From positions 61,621 to 125,620 of the forward strand of contig DATIKU010000048.1 in the NCBI GenBank assembly GCA_035477215.1: a stretch of 64,000 nt of DNA. The letters run 5' to 3'. Under the pieces are notes generated by a model. The model was not told the DNA's origin, searched no databases, and was given only the letters and a program-made list of their open reading frames with translations. Positions 62,817 to 64,000 of the stretch are shown piece after piece. The translations under genes and the position numbers were made by a program. Within the stretch, counting starts at the first letter, position 1, and each line of letters starts with the position of its first letter. This DNA comes from Spirochaetota bacterium (GTDB lineage: Bacteria > Spirochaetota > UBA4802 > UBA5368).

Positions 62817-62845
62817 AATATATTACAATTGAAAGCTTTTATCAA
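62817..62845 (-). promoter_or_regulatory. Promoter of the second toxin-antitoxin pair
   Basis: On the minus strand, TTGATA (62845-62840), a 17-nt spacer and TATATT (62822-62817), about 30 nt before the antitoxin start. It may also drive the lipoprotein nucleosidase, which follows the truncated toxin without its own clear promoter. Confidence 0.75.
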
Positions 62846-62958
62846 TGCTATAAAAATTATTGTTCATTTAAGGCCGTTCGACATGTTCTGCCGACAAGCG
62901 GCGTCCTGCGGCATTCCGGCTCCGCGGCCGCGGAAACCGCCTCGAACACCGCGTTTTC

Positions 62959-63702
62959 TTACCGCTTTTCCGGTAACGAGTCGGAATCATAAATAACGGG
63001 CATCTGCCCTTTCCATTTCTTCCACAACTCCTCGCTGCCAATCAATTCTGCCATAAAGTGAGCCACATTGATTCTGCTGGTTTTCCCGGGGTTGAAAACG
63101 GGGCTTCGAACGGGTGAAGGATACACGGAGTAATCGCTTACTTCATCCATATTATATAAAGTATCGGGACGGACGGCAATCCATTCCAGTTTTCGATTGC
63201 TTTGACCGATTTTTACCCGCAAGTATTCGGCCGCTTTTTCATTGTCTTTCTGCGGCGGCACCAGCAATCCGATAATCCCAAGCACGCATTTTTCTGCCGG
63301 AGACGGTGATTCGCCAAGATCCCTGTTTCTGTGCCCGGTTGTATTCATAAGAATATACTTCATCGCCTTTTTTGATTCGCTTTCCTCGACGGCGGTACAG
63401 ATCAGTACAGTTGCATCCGTGACGAGCCTGAAGGGAGGTCCGAATATTCCTCTCAGCGTCAGGTTATGCCCGAGACAGGAGATCACGGCGTCGCATCCCT
63501 CGAGGTATTCCGCCATCTCGCTCCTGCTTATTCTTAAAATATTGCCGACCGTTATAATGGATACATTTTCGTGAGACCGGACTGCCTCCGGCAGTTTTTC
63601 CAGGAAACGGACGATCGCTTTTACCCGCTCCCCGCGATCCAGCAATTGTTTTACGACAAGTTTTCCCGTCGCGCCGGTCGCCCCCAGAACCAGAACCGTC
63701 AT
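62959..63702 (-). CDS. NAD(P)-binding epimerase-like protein (atypical SDR/NmrA type)
   Basis: A 247-residue Rossmann protein with the glycine motif VLVLGATGATGKLVVKQLLDRG at residues 3-24, followed by the CDAVISCLGHN strand and a late IAVRPDTLYN. No Tyr-x-x-x-Lys catalytic pair is clear, so it resembles NmrA or atypical SDRs, which often sense redox state or reduce small carbonyls. The ATG at 63702 has GGGTGAATAT upstream; the open frame upstream is non-coding. It is a lone gene. Confidence 0.82.
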   Translation of the reverse strand: MTVLVLGATGATGKLVVKQLLDRGERVKAIVRFLEKLPEAVRSHENVSIITVGNILRISRSEMAEYLEGCDAVISCLGHNLTLRGIFGPPFRLVTDATVLICTAVEESESKKAMKYILMNTTGHRNRDLGESPSPAEKCVLGIIGLLVPPQKDNEKAAEYLRVKIGQSNRKLEWIAVRPDTLYNMDEVSDYSVYPSPVRSPVFNPGKTSRINVAHFMAELIGSEELWKKWKGQMPVIYDSDSLPEKR

Positions 63703-63749
63703 ATATTCACCCGTTTTGAATTTTGACTTGTTATGTAACTGACAAAAAT

Positions 63750-63784
63750 GTCGCGAGGAGGCCGCAGGCCGACGTGGCGATCTC
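63750..63784 (+). repeat. GTCGCGAGGAG...GGCGATCTC dispersed repeat, copy 2
   Basis: Begins GTCGCGAGGAGGCCGCAGGC and ends GTGGCGATCTC. It is a relative of the element at 7889-7920 and lies in the intergenic stretch before the second azlC copy. Confidence 0.55.
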
Positions 63785-63879
63785 AACATCCGATACGTTG
63801 ATTCATGGAACTCCGTATGTCAAGAGATTGCGCTGGCCAGGAAGGCCGAGTGCCGCGGAGCATACGGATGTGCGTGAGT

Positions 63880-64000
63880 GGCCCCTCAAAAAGAAACCCC
63901 CGCGGCCGCGAATTTCCCCTTGACGGCGCGCCATTTTTCCCGATTGTAGCATGCCATGGCAACGACCCGATCGAACGATACCGACAGACGCCTCGGCCTG
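63880..64000 (+). repeat. Duplicated azlC upstream and start region, copy B
   Basis: Identical to 52090-52211 except one missing A. The left boundary of both copies falls at GGCCCCTC; the preceding sequences are unrelated. The copy continues past the window. Confidence 0.92.
63956..64000 (+). CDS. azlC: AzlC family transporter, second copy, 3' part beyond the window
   Basis: The first 15 codons (MATTRSNDTDRRLGL) of a gene identical to that at 52167. Whether it is full length and followed by azlD cannot be seen. AzlC with AzlD exports branched-chain amino acids and analogues. The ribosome-binding site is poor in both copies. Confidence 0.75.
   Translation, partial: MATTRSNDTDRRLGL

Overview
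The window looks like chromosomal DNA of a GC-rich, free-living, diderm bacterium. My best guess is an uncultured spirochaete, possibly Leptospirales-like. Supporting this are a short SMC (922 residues) with no recognisable full-size hinge, a C-terminally extended basic ribosomal protein S21, many lipoproteins and outer-membrane barrels, a cyclic beta-1,2-glucan synthase and an MCP without a periplasmic sensor domain. The assignment is inference; no rRNA or tRNA gene was seen.

Layout. 0-15.5 kb: a truncated TPR gene, uvrA coupled to an acidic zinc-ribbon gene, several secreted or lipoprotein genes of unknown role, an FAD oxidoreductase, a DUF2147 protein, a YtfJ-like protein, rpsU, rarA, pyrE, a small barrel and a lipoprotein-TPR pair. 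15.8-21.2 kb: smc, then a patchy stretch with relics of ndvB and cyclase sequence, small unknown genes, a WYL regulator and a truncated sodB. 21.2-31.4 kb: a 2899-residue cyclic glucan synthase, then a coupled DUF1499 lipoprotein and cyclase pair. 31.4-37.9 kb: an outer-membrane protein with an in-frame stop, an MCP, an MFS transporter, lepA and an HD phosphohydrolase. 37.9-47.3 kb: a potassium-uptake block on the minus strand (trk/ktr-type channel, kdpF-A-B-C-D-E). 47.4-53.1 kb: many broken genes (sterol desaturase, frameshifted secreted protein, hsdM relic, chimeric azlC/quinone reductase junction) among intact ones (M28 peptidase, MarR regulator, TIGR04076). 53.2-60.7 kb: membrane proteins, a penicillin acylase, a beta-lactamase-like hydrolase and an acyl-CoA synthetase. 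60.7-64 kb: one intact PIN-domain toxin-antitoxin pair with its operator, a second pair with a truncated toxin, a lipoprotein nucleosidase, an NAD(P)-binding protein and the start of a second azlC copy.

The clearest functional unit is potassium homeostasis. A 52-nt element with identical internal spacing lies upstream of both kdpF and the trk gene, which suggests that one regulator, probably KdpE, controls both uptake systems. The other notable theme is genome fluidity: a direct duplication (52090 and 63880), a two-gene relic about 11 kb from its intact source, and families of intergenic palindromes. Some broken genes could be assembly or sequencing errors, and this cannot be settled from the sequence alone.
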